DNA of 64,000 nucleotides from Pseudomonas psychrophila HA-4 (GCF_000282975.1 NZ_ALJC01000087.1:62001-126000), one strand, 5' to 3'. Counted from the first letter of the stretch, positions 19,553 to 28,272 are shown. Notes: generated from the letters alone by a model not told the origin. Made by a program: numbers and translations.

Positions 19553-19834
19553 TTAGTCCTGGCGGCTGGTGACTTCCAGCAGGTGGTAACCAAACTGGGT
19601 TTTAACCGGACCTTGCACGACGTTGATTGGCGCGCTGAAAACCACGGTGTCGAATTCTTTAACCATTTGGCCTGGACCGAAAGAACCCAAGTCGCCGCCT
19701 TGACGGCTGGATGGGCACGTGGAGTTTGCCTTGGCAATTTCGGCGAAATCAGCGCCGCCTTCGATTTGTGCTTTCAGTTCGTTGCACTTGTCTTCGCTGG
19801 CAACAAGGATGTGACGGGCAGTGGCTTTAGCCAT
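19553..19834 (-). CDS. ppiC: Peptidyl-prolyl cis-trans isomerase C (parvulin)
   Basis: 93 residues, the usual size of cytosolic PpiC. The entire protein is one parvulin domain: ARHILVASEDKCNELKAQI, GGDLGSFGPGQMVKEFDTVVF and VKTQFGYHLLEV carry the family's conserved histidines, GGDLG loop and QFGYH motif. It catalyses proline isomerisation during folding. GGAG lies nine bases before ATG; the terminator at 19506 follows. Confidence 0.95.
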   Translation of the reverse strand: MAKATARHILVASEDKCNELKAQIEGGADFAEIAKANSTCPSSRQGGDLGSFGPGQMVKEFDTVVFSAPINVVQGPVKTQFGYHLLEVTSRQD

Positions 19835-19915
19835 GAGGGAGTACTCCTTTCAAGAAAGTGGTGAGCCTACCGGATTCAGTGGCTTTTTTCTCGGCAAAGT
19901 TCCCTTGAATCTGTG

Positions 19916-20797
19916 TTACAGGCCTTGCTTCTTCAAACGTTGCGCATGTTCCACATAGAGGTCTACGGGGTTGGCATTGTTGCGCGTCATGCTTGCCAGG
20001 TGGTTGATGGTGTCCAGGTGGTCCATGGCATAGTCCGATCGAATCACCGTGCCCAAATGTGAGCTAAAGCGGCCAACCATCCCGTCATTAGCGTTGGCTT
20101 CAGCGGTGAAAAAACTGGCAAATACCCGGCAGGCGGTGTGCATGGGGTCGAAGAGGTTTAATGATTCTGAAAGTAAAGAGCCTTTGATAATCCCGCACCA
20201 AGAGTAATAACGTACACCATTGACCTCAGCGGCGCCCATGCCTCCCCAGGTATTAGGCAGGCCTTGGGGGTATTTCAAATTAAAGGCGGCCACGCCTTCA
20301 GAGGTCAGGGCATTGAGCGCCTCAAGTGCATGCTGGGGTAGTTGGGGCTTGCCACTGATAATCGTCATGAAAGTGCTGAAGGCGGAAATCAGCGACGCTG
20401 CGACCTTTTCAGGCAACTTGCCGGGGATGAAGGCCAATCGCAGGCGGTCGGCCAGTTCAGAACCATGATTAGGCCCGCTGACCGACGTGACTGAGGCCAC
20501 AGACTCCGGTGCCACGGCAGCCGCATAGCGGGCGCTCAGTGCGCCTTGGCTGTGGCCGATCAGGTTGATTCGTCTGGCACCTGTTTGTTGTAGGATCTCG
20601 GCAATTTGCATGCATAGCTGCTCGCCGCGAGTCTCATTGCTGTGTGCCGCAGAGAGGGAGGCGATAAAGACGTTGGCACCTGCACGCTGCAGTGCTTCCT
20701 TAATGCCGTTGAAGTAGCTGAATGGGCCAATACGGTCGAAACCGAAGAGTCCATGTACCAACAAAATGGGGTGCTGGGTGTTTGCTGTATCGCTCAT
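19916..20797 (-). CDS. Family I.1-like triacylglycerol lipase without signal peptide
   Basis: 293 residues. LLVHGLFGFDRIG near the N-terminus forms the oxyanion hole; the nucleophile Ser83 is in GHSQG; NDGMVGRFSSHLGTVI and YAMDHLDTIN are the regions that carry the acid and histidine in Pseudomonas lipases. The enzyme hydrolyses triacylglycerols or related esters. There is no signal peptide: the protein begins SDTANTQHPILLVHG, as in P. fluorescens C9-type lipases, so secretion through the lipase foldase/type II route is not supported. No foldase (lif) gene is adjacent. Confidence 0.86.
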   Translation of the reverse strand: MSDTANTQHPILLVHGLFGFDRIGPFSYFNGIKEALQRAGANVFIASLSAAHSNETRGEQLCMQIAEILQQTGARRINLIGHSQGALSARYAAAVAPESVASVTSVSGPNHGSELADRLRLAFIPGKLPEKVAASLISAFSTFMTIISGKPQLPQHALEALNALTSEGVAAFNLKYPQGLPNTWGGMGAAEVNGVRYYSWCGIIKGSLLSESLNLFDPMHTACRVFASFFTAEANANDGMVGRFSSHLGTVIRSDYAMDHLDTINHLASMTRNNANPVDLYVEHAQRLKKQGL

Positions 20798-21020
20798 GTG
20801 GGTTCTCTAATCGATGTTTGAGGTCATAAAAACACCTTAGTCGAGTACACGAGGCGGGCAGGCGGGGTTGCAGGATATGTCTTCACGCATGGTATGGCAG
20901 TGGATCCCTGCCTAAAGCGTTTGGTCGATAATTCTCAGTTGCAGAAGGTGGCGTTCGTTTCTCTCGCAGTGCTTTTCAGGCAGTAATTGTCGCCTTTGCT
21001 GTCAGTCACAATCGACTTTA

Positions 21021-21049
21021 CGCACCCGTGGGCAGTGCCTGCGGGTGCG
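21021..21049. terminator. GC-rich hairpin after the DAHP synthase gene
   Basis: Thirteen-base arms CGCACCCG.GGGC/GCC.GCGGGTGCG with one mismatch and a three-base loop. It lies 25 bases beyond the stop of the minus-strand gene, but the following T run is poor, so termination efficiency is uncertain. Confidence 0.6.
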
Positions 21050-21072
21050 CAATGGTCAACGCGGTGAGTCTT

Positions 21073-22164
21073 TTAATGAGCCGCCTTCGCCGAGCGTCGT
21101 TGCTGTTGCAACTGTCTTGCGGCATCGCGCAGCAACCGTTCAGTGGCCTCCCAGCCCAGACAGCCGTCGGTGACGGAGACGCCGTAGCGCAGGTTACTGC
21201 TCAGGGGTTGGCAACCCTCGAAAAGATGGCTTTCAAGCATCACCCCAATCAATGAGCGATCACCTTTGAGGCGTTGCGCGAGTACTTCATTGAAGACGTC
21301 TGGTTGACGCAGTGGGTCTTTACCGCTGTTGGCGTGGCTGCAATCAACCATCAGGCGCGCAGGGATGACGTTTTTTTCAAGGCCCGCGCGGGCCTTTGCG
21401 ACGCTGTCGCGATCATAGTTAGGGCCGCTGTGGCCGCCGCGCAACACTAAATGAGTGTCTGGATTGCCTGGGGTCATGATAATCGCCGGGTGCCCTTGGC
21501 TATCCACCCCGAAGTGGCGATGCCCATGGGCTGCTGAGCGCATGGCGTCGCAGGCAATTACCACGCCGCCATCGGTACCGTTTTTGAACCCGACCGGCAA
21601 ATCAAGTCCGCTGGCCAGCTCGCGATGTATTTGTGATTCGGTGGTGCGTGCGCCAATTGCGACCCAGCCCAGCAGGTCATCGAAGTACCCAGCGGCCATG
21701 GGCTGTAGTAATTCCGTGGCAATGGGCAGGCCCATGCGCAGCATTTCGATCATCAACTCGCGTGACAAGGTCAGGCCATGGGCCATGTCGTCGCTACCGT
21801 CCAGATGCGGATCGTAAGCCAGGCCTTTCCAGCCAATGGTGGTGCGGGGTTTTTCGACGTAGGCGCGCATCACCAGCAACATGTCATCGCTCAGGTCGTG
21901 AGACAAGGCGGCCAAATGGCTGGCGTATTCAAGGGCGCTAATAGGGTCATGTATCGAGCAGGGACCGACAACGACCAGTAGACGTGGGTCTTCGCCATTA
22001 AGAATGGCGCGAATAGTGTGACGCTGGCGATTCACCAACAGACTGAGATCTGCATTGAGCGGCAGTTGTTGCTTAAGCTCCGAAGAGCTGGGCAGGCGTT
22101 GGGTTAAGACCGCTTTGGTGGCGGTGCGATCAGTAGTTGGCAGAGCAGAGATGGATGCGTTCAT
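21073..22164 (-). CDS. aroF: 3-deoxy-7-phosphoheptulonate (DAHP) synthase, class I
   Basis: 363 residues, normal class I length. It condenses phosphoenolpyruvate and erythrose-4-phosphate, the first step of aromatic amino-acid synthesis. Motifs: LVVVGPCSIHDPISALEYA, KPRTTIGWKGLAYDP, GARTTESQIHRELASGLDLPVGFKNGTDG and MVDCSHANSGKDP. AGGAAG precedes the ATG. Upstream lie an aromatic-rich leader peptide, an intrinsic terminator and a second small ORF, so expression is probably controlled by attenuation. The symbol follows common Pseudomonas usage; which amino acid inhibits the enzyme cannot be told from sequence. Confidence 0.92.
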   Translation of the reverse strand: MNASISALPTTDRTATKAVLTQRLPSSSELKQQLPLNADLSLLVNRQRHTIRAILNGEDPRLLVVVGPCSIHDPISALEYASHLAALSHDLSDDMLLVMRAYVEKPRTTIGWKGLAYDPHLDGSDDMAHGLTLSRELMIEMLRMGLPIATELLQPMAAGYFDDLLGWVAIGARTTESQIHRELASGLDLPVGFKNGTDGGVVIACDAMRSAAHGHRHFGVDSQGHPAIIMTPGNPDTHLVLRGGHSGPNYDRDSVAKARAGLEKNVIPARLMVDCSHANSGKDPLRQPDVFNEVLAQRLKGDRSLIGVMLESHLFEGCQPLSSNLRYGVSVTDGCLGWEATERLLRDAARQLQQQRRSAKAAH

Positions 22165-22210
22165 GGTAGTGCTTCCTAGGCAGGCGGCGGGTTCTCCCGC
22201 GCGCTCAGCC

Positions 22211-22363
22211 CTACTGGGGTGTTCGACAATTGGCCAGACTGGCTATGAGTACGTGCGAGCCACCGATGTGCGCCCGTTCGGAGGCGGCAGACTGTCCCGA
22301 ACGGCGGCTGATAAATCGCCATGCAGTGCAAAGGTCGAAGCGGTAATAAGTGGTGTAGTTCAT
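22211..22363 (-). CDS. Small ORF between attenuator and DAHP synthase, 50 residues
   Basis: ATG 22363 has an AAGGAA site seven bases upstream and the frame ends at 22211, 47 bases before the DAHP synthase start. It begins MNYTTYYRFDLCTAWRFIS, again rich in Tyr, Phe and Trp, then continues RRSGQSAASERAH. It could be a second regulatory upstream ORF whose translation controls access to the synthase site, or a small protein in its own right. Good ribosome site and aromatic content favour a real ORF. Confidence 0.6.
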   Translation of the reverse strand: MNYTTYYRFDLCTAWRFISRRSGQSAASERAHIGGSHVLIASLANCRTPQ

Positions 22364-22410
22364 GGGTTCATTCCTTAAAGTCAGTAGTTTGTGAGGGCCT
22401 GAAAAAACAA

Positions 22411-22439
22411 AACCCCCGGTCGGGAAGCCGACCGGGGGT
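22411..22439 (-). terminator. Attenuator terminator upstream of DAHP synthase
   Basis: On the minus strand a perfect 12-base stem (ACCCCCGGTCGG/CCGACCGGGGGT, four-base loop) is followed by TTTTGTTTTTT. It lies about 50 bases after the leader-peptide stop and about 50 bases before the next small ORF, where a transcription attenuator is expected. Confidence 0.9.
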
Positions 22440-22487
22440 GAGAATTCTCTGGTAGGCGACCCGTTTAAAATGGGCGCCGGAGGGGTA

Positions 22488-22622
22488 TCAGGCGCGCCAG
22501 TGGCTAAACCAATACCCAAAATAAAATCGTGCAGTCAAGGCACCGTTGTTCGTGCACACAGCAGCATTTAGGAGCTTGTTAGCTTCCGAATGGCTTAGGT
22601 CTATGCGTGCGTGAGTCAACAT
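22488..22622 (-). CDS. Aromatic leader peptide of the DAHP synthase attenuator
   Basis: A 44-residue ORF, too short for ordinary gene calling. ATG 22622 has GGAGA seven bases upstream. After an unremarkable N-terminal half it reads ARFYFGYWFSHWRA and stops: seven of ten consecutive codons (residues 33-42) encode Phe, Tyr or Trp. The stop lies about 50 bases before a strong intrinsic terminator and the product gene makes the common aromatic precursor. By analogy with trp and pheA leaders, ribosome stalling when charged aromatic tRNAs are scarce should prevent the terminator from forming. Mechanism is inferred; the ORF, codons and terminator are directly visible. Confidence 0.85.
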   Translation of the reverse strand: MLTHARIDLSHSEANKLLNAAVCTNNGALTARFYFGYWFSHWRA

Positions 22623-22649
22623 GTGTCATCTCCACTGAGTGATTTGCAG

Positions 22650-22677
22650 CTTACAAGAGAGAGAAGCTCGGGTTCAA
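22650..22677 (-). promoter_or_regulatory. Possible promoter for the leader/DAHP synthase transcript
   Basis: Minus-strand TTGAAC (22677-22672) and TGTAAG (22655-22650) separated by 16 bases give a moderate sigma-70 match, about 28 bases before the leader start codon. The -10 element is only four of six. Confidence 0.35.
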
Positions 22678-22856
22678 TCTAAAATTGCTATCAGCGCCAT
22701 GTTCAATTGTCAGCCGCCTGATAACCGTCCTCAAGAGAGGGCCTGGAGCGAGCAAGCGTATTTGTCGCATAGGTTTCTCAGCGCGTAAGACGTGCAGGTA
22801 AACACTCATATGTCGATTATCAGTTAATCGAGTATTGAACTGAATTAAGCGCATAC

Positions 22857-23099
22857 TCAATAAAGATCAATGGTGACTGCCCCTTTGGATCCGGGAGTGT
22901 CGGGCGGGATTACTCCATCCTTCATCCCCAGAAGGACCGCCACTTTATGAGCTTCTCCGCGCTTTCCTTTTTTTCGCCCGGCGAGTATCTGATAGGTAGT
23001 TGCCGGGTCTACGCCATGTTCGCGAGCGAACTCTTGAACAGACTTACCCTGGTGTTCCAGCCAAGCCTTGGCTTGTGCGGCAGTACGAATTTCGGTCAT
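22857..23099 (-). CDS. BcepMu gp16-type phage regulator
   Basis: 80 residues. MTEIRTAAQAKAWLEHQGKSVQEFAREHGVDPATTYQILAGRKKGKRGEAHKVAVLLGMKDG has the layout of the BcepMu gp16 family, small helix-turn-helix proteins of Mu-like phages and prophage remnants: first an RTxxxAxAW segment, then the HTH with TTYQILAGR and the RGEAHKVAVLLG tail. It faces a Cro/CI-like gene across a gap with three phased GTTCRA repeats, the usual shape of a phage switch. No other phage genes remain nearby. DNA binding is inferred from family. Confidence 0.78.
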   Translation of the reverse strand: MTEIRTAAQAKAWLEHQGKSVQEFAREHGVDPATTYQILAGRKKGKRGEAHKVAVLLGMKDGVIPPDTPGSKGAVTIDLY

Positions 23100-23100
23100 A

Positions 23101-23126
23101 GTTCAAAACCGTTCAATATTGTTCGA
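23101..23126. promoter_or_regulatory. Three GTTCRA repeats at exact 10-base spacing
   Basis: GTTCAA at 23101, GTTCAA at 23111 and GTTCGA at 23121 recur with a ten-base period, one helical turn, between two divergent regulator genes. This looks like an operator for one or both regulators, placed over the start of the minus-strand gene and upstream of the plus-strand gene. Confidence 0.65.
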
Positions 23127-23162
23127 TAGTCGCGAATTATACCATTCATATGGGTGTTAAAT

Positions 23163-23546
23163 ATGGGCTCTAAAATTCAAATGAGTGGCATTGGTCCGCG
23201 TTTGAGGCAAGAAAGAGAGCGACTTGGCTTGTCACAGAAAGTTTTTGGTGAAATAGGTGGTGTCGAGGCAAATGCCCAAGGTAAATATGAGAGCGGTGAT
23301 CGAGCACCGAAAGCTGATTATTTGTCTCGCGTTGCTGAACGTGGTGTGGATTTACTTTATGTGCTCACTGGAACGCCAACGCCAACACTACTCGATAATC
23401 TCAGTCGCGTAGAAGAAAAGATTCTGGTCAATTATCGCGTTCTGCAAAAAGAAGATCAGGATGCTATTAGGCAATTGACCACGGCCTTGGCGGAAATGTC
23501 TGTCACTCATCCGTTAAAAAAACGCCAAGAGCCAAATGATGTGTGA
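23163..23546 (+). CDS. Cro/CI-type helix-turn-helix regulator
   Basis: 127 residues from ATG 23163 (an earlier GTG at 23154 is possible). The N-terminal 65 residues are an XRE helix-turn-helix: IGPRLRQERERLGLSQKVFGEIGGVEANAQGKYESGDRAPKADYLSRV, with the GVDLLYVLTGTPTP tail typical of prophage repressors. The C-terminus (LVNYRVLQKEDQDAIRQLTTALAEM) is helical and probably dimerises. It is divergent from the gp16-like gene and precedes gacA, which has its own promoter region. A role in cross-regulation through the phased repeats is inferred. Confidence 0.82.
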   Translation: MGSKIQMSGIGPRLRQERERLGLSQKVFGEIGGVEANAQGKYESGDRAPKADYLSRVAERGVDLLYVLTGTPTPTLLDNLSRVEEKILVNYRVLQKEDQDAIRQLTTALAEMSVTHPLKKRQEPNDV

Positions 23547-23681
23547 GCCAGACCACGTCATCCTATTCGTGATTTTGAGCCATAAGATCTAAGCAGATAA
23601 CGCATGTATAGGTAGGTTGCCTCAATTGTTTTTTGCTAAGGTAGCGGCAACCAACTAAGACGCAATTTGCGAGGTGTCGAC

Positions 23682-24320
23682 TTGATTCGGGTTCTAGTGG
23701 TCGATGATCATGATCTTGTGCGTACGGGCATTACACGAATGCTGGCTGATATCGAAGGATTGCAAGTGGTCGGTCAAGCCGAATCAGGCGAAGAGTCGCT
23801 CATCAAAGCGCGCGAACTGAAGCCGGACGTGGTCTTGATGGATGTCAAAATGCCGGGTATCGGTGGTCTGGAAGCGACTCGCAAAATGATGCGCAGCCAC
23901 CCTGACATTAAAGTTGTGGCCGTAACGGTGTGTGAAGAGGATCCTTTTCCGACGCGTTTGTTACAAGCGGGTGCTGCAGGTTACATGACCAAAGGCGCCG
24001 GCCTGGCCGAAATGGTTCAGGCTATTCGCCTTGTATTTGCAGGTCAGCGCTACATCAGTCCACAAGTGGCTCAGCAATTGGCGCTCAAGTCTTTTCAGCC
24101 TGCTAGTGATTCTCCTTTTGATGCCCTCTCTGAACGAGAAATTCAGATTGCATTGATGATTGTCGGCTGCCAAAAGGTTCAAGTTATATCCGACAAGCTT
24201 TGCCTGTCCCCCAAGACCGTTAACACTTATCGCTATCGAATTTTCGAGAAACTATCAGTTAAAAGTGATGTTGAACTGGCCTTGTTGGCTGTTCGTCATG
24301 GCATGGTTGATGCTGGTTAA
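23682..24320 (+). CDS. gacA: GacA response regulator
   Basis: 212 residues from the TTG at 23682 (GAGGT seven bases upstream), which gives the known GacA N-terminus [21 protein letters not shown]; upstream in-frame TTG 23667 is not favoured. Receiver domain residues 1-120 with the acidic pocket Asp8/Asp9 and phosphoacceptor Asp54 (VVLMD); a LuxR-type helix-turn-helix at the C-terminus ([43 protein letters not shown]). Phosphorylated by GacS, it switches on small RNAs that sequester RsmA, controlling secondary metabolism and biofilm. It lies two bases before uvrC, the conserved gammaproteobacterial pairing. Confidence 0.97.
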   Translation: MIRVLVVDDHDLVRTGITRMLADIEGLQVVGQAESGEESLIKARELKPDVVLMDVKMPGIGGLEATRKMMRSHPDIKVVAVTVCEEDPFPTRLLQAGAAGYMTKGAGLAEMVQAIRLVFAGQRYISPQVAQQLALKSFQPASDSPFDALSEREIQIALMIVGCQKVQVISDKLCLSPKTVNTYRYRIFEKLSVKSDVELALLAVRHGMVDAG

Positions 24321-24322
24321 CA

Positions 24323-26146
24323 ATGACTGACGTGTTTGACTCAAGCGCATTTCTTTCGACCTGCAGTGGCAGGCCCGGCGTTTATCGCATGTTTGATAGC
24401 GATGCTCGTCTGCTCTACGTGGGCAAAGCCAAGAACCTGAAAAAACGCTTGGCCAGTTACTTCCGCAAAACAGGGCTCGCGCCAAAGACCGCCGCGCTGG
24501 TAGCTCGCATTGCGCAAATCGAAACCACTATCACCGCCAATGAAACGGAAGCGCTGCTACTTGAACAGACGCTGATCAAAGAATGGCGGCCGCCCTACAA
24601 TATTCTGCTGCGCGACGATAAATCCTATCCGTATGTCTTTCTATCGGACGGCGAATACCCGCGCCTGAGCATTCATCGCGGAGCCAAAAAGCAGAAGGGT
24701 AAATACTTCGGACCTTACCCGAGCGCAGGTGCGATTCGTGAAAGCCTGAGTCTTTTGCAGAAAACGTTTCTGGTTCGCCAGTGCGAAGACAGCTACTTCA
24801 AAAATCGAACCCGGCCATGCTTGCAATATCAGATCAAACGCTGCAAGGCGCCGTGTGTTGGATTAGTTGAGCCCCAGGTGTATGCAGAAGATGTGCGCCA
24901 CTCGGTGATGTTCCTCGAGGGGCGTAGCAGTGCGCTGACCGATGAACTCAACAGTTCAATGGAAAAGGCCGCCAGCACCCTCGATTTTGAGCGTGCTGCA
25001 GAGCTTCGCGATCAGATCTCATTGCTGCGCCGGGTTCAGGATCAGCAAAGCATGGAAGGTGGGACTGGCGATGTGGACATTATCGCGGCCTTCGTAAACC
25101 CAGGTGGCGCCTGCGTGCATTTAATCAATGTGCGCGGCGGGCGAGTGCTGGGTAGTAAGAACTTCTTCCCGCAAGTGGGGATTGAAGAGGAAGTGGCCGA
25201 GGTTATGGCAGCTTTCCTCGGGCAGTACTACATCAGCAGCCCTGAACGCGACCTGCCAAGCGAATTGATTGTCAACGTTGAACACGAGAGCTTTGATGCC
25301 ATCAGCGATGCGATCGAAGCCCTGCGGGGGCGTGAGATGGCGATCAGTTATCGCGTGCGCGGCACCCGTGCCCGATGGCAGCAACTGGCTGTCACCAATG
25401 CCGAGCAGGCGTTGAGTGCACGCCTAGCCAATCGCTTGCATGTAGCTGCACGTTTTGAAGCCCTAGCTCAAGTGTTGAAGCTTGATGAAATACCACAACG
25501 CCTTGAGTGTTATGACATCAGCCACTCAAGCGGCGAAGCCACGGTAGCTTCCTGCGTGGTATTCGGTCCTGAAGGTCCAATCAAGTCGGATTACCGACGC
25601 TTTAATATCGAAGGCGTAACCCCCGGCGATGACTATGCCGCCATGCACCAAGCGTTGATGCGCCGCTTTAGCCGTCTGAAAGAAGGTGAAGGTAAACTGC
25701 CCGACATTCTGTTGGTCGATGGCGGCAAGGGCCAACTTTCAATGGCCCGTGACGTATTAAACGAATTGGCGGTTCCAGACCTGATTTTGCTCGGTGTGGC
25801 TAAAGGTGCAACCCGTAAAGCGGGTTTCGAAACCCTCTACCTGAATGATGCTGCCCATGAGTTCACCTTAAAAGGTGATTCCCCGGCATTGCACTTGATT
25901 CAGCAGATCCGTGACGAGGCCCACCGATTTGCAATTACTGGGCACCGAGCGCGACGTGGGAAAACCCGGCGAACGTCAACCCTGGAAGGGATTGCCGGAG
26001 TAGGGCCGACCCGTCGCCGTGACTTGTTGAAACATTTTGGTGGATTACAGGAGCTGACTCGTGCAAGCATCGAAGAAATCGCCAAAGCACCGGGTATCAG
26101 TAAAAAGCTCGCAGAGTTGATTTATGCAAATCTACACAGCGAGTAG
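24323..26146 (+). CDS. uvrC: Excinuclease ABC subunit C
   Basis: 607 residues, full length. N-terminal GIY-YIG nuclease ([28 protein letters not shown]) makes the 3' incision. A cysteine cluster ([15 protein letters not shown]) and a UvrB-binding UVR motif ([20 protein letters not shown]) follow. Next comes the RNase H-like endonuclease half ([36 protein letters not shown]) for the 5' incision, and two C-terminal helix-hairpin-helix motifs ([37 protein letters not shown]). Cytosolic nucleotide-excision repair. Co-transcribed with gacA and pgsA. Confidence 0.98.
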   Translation: MTDVFDSSAFLSTCSGRPGVYRMFDSDARLLYVGKAKNLKKRLASYFRKTGLAPKTAALVARIAQIETTITANETEALLLEQTLIKEWRPPYNILLRDDKSYPYVFLSDGEYPRLSIHRGAKKQKGKYFGPYPSAGAIRESLSLLQKTFLVRQCEDSYFKNRTRPCLQYQIKRCKAPCVGLVEPQVYAEDVRHSVMFLEGRSSALTDELNSSMEKAASTLDFERAAELRDQISLLRRVQDQQSMEGGTGDVDIIAAFVNPGGACVHLINVRGGRVLGSKNFFPQVGIEEEVAEVMAAFLGQYYISSPERDLPSELIVNVEHESFDAISDAIEALRGREMAISYRVRGTRARWQQLAVTNAEQALSARLANRLHVAARFEALAQVLKLDEIPQRLECYDISHSSGEATVASCVVFGPEGPIKSDYRRFNIEGVTPGDDYAAMHQALMRRFSRLKEGEGKLPDILLVDGGKGQLSMARDVLNELAVPDLILLGVAKGATRKAGFETLYLNDAAHEFTLKGDSPALHLIQQIRDEAHRFAITGHRARRGKTRRTSTLEGIAGVGPTRRRDLLKHFGGLQELTRASIEEIAKAPGISKKLAELIYANLHSE

Positions 26147-26178
26147 AATGCCCCCTCACCTCGTAGCCAGTTGTGCCG

Positions 26179-26736
26179 ATGAATATCCCTAATTTGATCA
26201 CCGTTCTACGCGTTCTTCTGATTCCATTCTTTATCTTGCTGTTTTATCTCCCTTACAGCTGGAGTTATGCAGCTGCCAGCTCAGTCTTCGCATTTGCGGC
26301 CGCAACCGATTGGCTGGATGGTTACTTGGCTCGACGACTGGAGCAGAGCACGCCGTTTGGCGCCTTTCTGGATCCTGTGGCTGACAAATTGATGGTGGCA
26401 GTGGCGCTGGTGTTGCTGGTGCAAGAACATCACAATTTCTGGCTGACCTTGCCGGCCGCGGTAATTATTGGTCGTGAAATTGTTATCTCCGCCTTGCGTG
26501 AGTGGATGGCAGAACTGGGCGCTCGGGCACAGGTTGCGGTCTCTAACATGGGCAAATGGAAAACCGCTGCGCAAATGCTGGCTTTGGTCATCTTATTGGC
26601 CAATCCTTCCGACTTCAGCTTCTGGGTTTTGGTCGGCTATGCGTTGTTGCTAGTGGCTGCAGGGCTGACGTTGTGGTCGATGGTTCAATATCTGCGGGCC
26701 GCCTGGCCGCATTTGAAGACCACCTCTACAAAATAA
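26179..26736 (+). CDS. pgsA: CDP-diacylglycerol-glycerol-3-phosphate 3-phosphatidyltransferase
   Basis: 185 residues from ATG 26179. It is an integral membrane enzyme with about four hydrophobic segments that makes phosphatidylglycerol-phosphate. The CDP-alcohol phosphotransferase motif DG-x2-AR-x8-G-x3-D-x3-D is complete in [10 protein letters not shown] followed by [11 protein letters not shown]. It follows uvrC by about 30 bases, and the tRNA-Gly gene comes next, the standard Pseudomonas order. Confidence 0.96.
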   Translation: MNIPNLITVLRVLLIPFFILLFYLPYSWSYAAASSVFAFAAATDWLDGYLARRLEQSTPFGAFLDPVADKLMVAVALVLLVQEHHNFWLTLPAAVIIGREIVISALREWMAELGARAQVAVSNMGKWKTAAQMLALVILLANPSDFSFWVLVGYALLLVAAGLTLWSMVQYLRAAWPHLKTTSTK

Positions 26737-26759
26737 ATAAAACTTTTCGAATCAAGGGG

Positions 26760-26787
26760 TTGACGCATTCTTTGATTTCTATAGAAT
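26760..26787 (+). promoter_or_regulatory. Promoter of the tRNA-Gly gene
   Basis: TTGACG at 26760-26765 and TAGAAT at 26782-26787, 16 bases apart, a strong sigma-70 match ending 15 bases before the tRNA. Confidence 0.7.
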
Positions 26788-26802
26788 GCGCACCACCAAG
26801 AC

Positions 26803-26878
<76 letters not shown>

Positions 26879-26924
26879 AATATTGCGCTGCAGAGTTCTG
26901 CTGAATTCTGTAAGCGATTGAAAC

Positions 26925-26946
26925 AAGGACCTTCGGGTCCTTTTTT
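26925..26946 (+). terminator. Terminator after tRNA-Gly
   Basis: Stem AAGGACC/GGTCCTT closed by a TTCG tetraloop and followed by six T in total; a textbook intrinsic terminator. Confidence 0.93.
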
Positions 26947-27108
26947 CGTTCCGCCAGCATCCACCGAAAGCCACGGGTATCCGGATGTTTTTAGTCCAGA
27001 ATCTAGTCCATAAAAAGTGGACGGCTTTGAGATCGGATTGTTCAAGGAGCCCGACGAGTCATTATCTGAGCATCTATCCCTGAATCCAACTTTCAGGAGG
27101 CTAGAAGC

Positions 27109-27690
27109 ATGGTACTTTCAGATGCTGCCGTCCGGCAGGCCAAGCCCACCGGCAAGCAAATGCGCAGTCCTTGGGCAACTACCCGCAAGTCAGTTTGCGT
27201 GAAGCGCGTTCCCGTCGGGATTAGGCGCACAAGTTGTTGACGCAAGGGGTCAATCCCCAGTTGCAGCGTCGACGCAGCCGCGAGTCCCACCGGCTGGCGG
27301 AAGAAAACACATTCCATAACCTGTTTGATCGATGGGTCGAGAACCGGTCGCTGACCCTCAAAGAGGCGCGTCAAAGCACGCTGTCTCAAATCCGCCGGAT
27401 CTTTGGCAAGGATGTGTTGCCCACATCGAGCGGCGTAGCGCTTTCACCACCGCAGAGAAGTGCCGGACCTGGTTCAACCAGTTGTTCCGTTTCGCCATGG
27501 TTAAGATCCCAGGACTTGAACAGAACCCGGCGTCTGACCTAGATGTGGTGGCCCTGCCCAAGCCGCCAGTCATCCATTAACCCTTCCTGCGCATGGCTGA
27601 GCTGCCCGCGTTGCTACACACCCTGCGTGAACATGGCGGGATGTTGCAAACACAGTTGACGATTCGTTTGTTGCTGTTGACTGGGTTACC
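27109..27690 (+). pseudogene. P4-type tyrosine integrase, decayed
   Basis: ATG 27109 has a perfect AGGAGG eight bases upstream and begins MVLSDAAVRQAKPTGKQ, the usual N-terminus of P4-type integrases. The next 30-40 residues are missing. In another frame LGNYPQVSLREARSRRD, a TAG stop, then AHKLLTQGVNPQ matches the conserved arm-binding region. A further frame change gives CRTWFNQLFRFAMVKIPG (core-binding) and MAELPALLHTLREHGG followed by TIRLLLLTG. The catalytic domain that should follow is absent. The gene is dead but its place directly after tRNA-Gly shows where an element once integrated. Confidence 0.85.
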
Positions 27691-27699
27691 AGGGTTCCT

Positions 27700-28232
27700 C
27701 GCCGTTGTCGTCGGGGGTGCGGCCAATGTGTTGTGGTGCTTCGCTGTAGCAGCCAGCGCCAGACCGAAGGGATTGCGTTCGGGGTCGATGTCCAGTCGCA
27801 CCAGCGCCCGCTTGACCTGTTCGGCACCGTAGTATTCGTCAGCGCTCAGATCCAGGGTGACGATCCAGTCGTCGTTGGATATAGCCTTGGCCCGTGCTGT
27901 CGCGCCGACGGGTTGCTTCGTCGAGCAGAAACACCCGGCAGGCCGGGGTCAGGTGCGAGGACAGCGCCCGGATGTTGCGCGGGTAATCGTCCTCACCATT
28001 GGTGGGCCAACGGTTGAGATGCCGGAAGATGTAGAAGGCAAAGCTGTACACCGTGCCCGGCGGCACCTCCCACCACTTGCGCACACTGCCTGAGCGCAAA
28101 TCGGGCGGGAGAGGGGTGGTCAGGTCGCGTGGAGCGCTCCACCAACCGACCGCTCGCAGGGCTGTCAGCGCCAGCAATTCCATCGCGCCCATGCCTCTGC
28201 AGGTGTGTGACCTCACTCTTAAAACGGGTCAT
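27700..28232 (-). pseudogene. ICE protein of the PFL_4703 family, decayed
   Basis: Starts at 28232 with MTRFKSEVTHLQRH and then changes frame into AVGWWSAPRDLTTPLPPDLRSGS, WWEVPPGTVYSFAFYIFRHLNRWPTNGEDDYPRNIRALSSHLTPACR. It shifts again to reach DEYYGAEQVKRALVRLDIDPERNPFGLAL. These are the conserved blocks of the integrative-conjugative-element protein PFL_4703 (TraE/VirB8-like membrane component of the mating apparatus). At least two frameshifts and internal loss make it non-functional. It is ordered with the other ICE remnants as in intact elements. Confidence 0.78.
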
Positions 28233-28272
28233 GCCCTGCTCTGACGCGTACGCCAGGCCACTGAACGCTGGA

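Noticed and set aside
22651..22860. Minus-strand ORF of 69 codons following the gp16-like gene
   Set aside because: It needs a TTG or a later ATG start without a good ribosome site, has no recognisable domain, and covers the region where the DAHP synthase promoter must lie.
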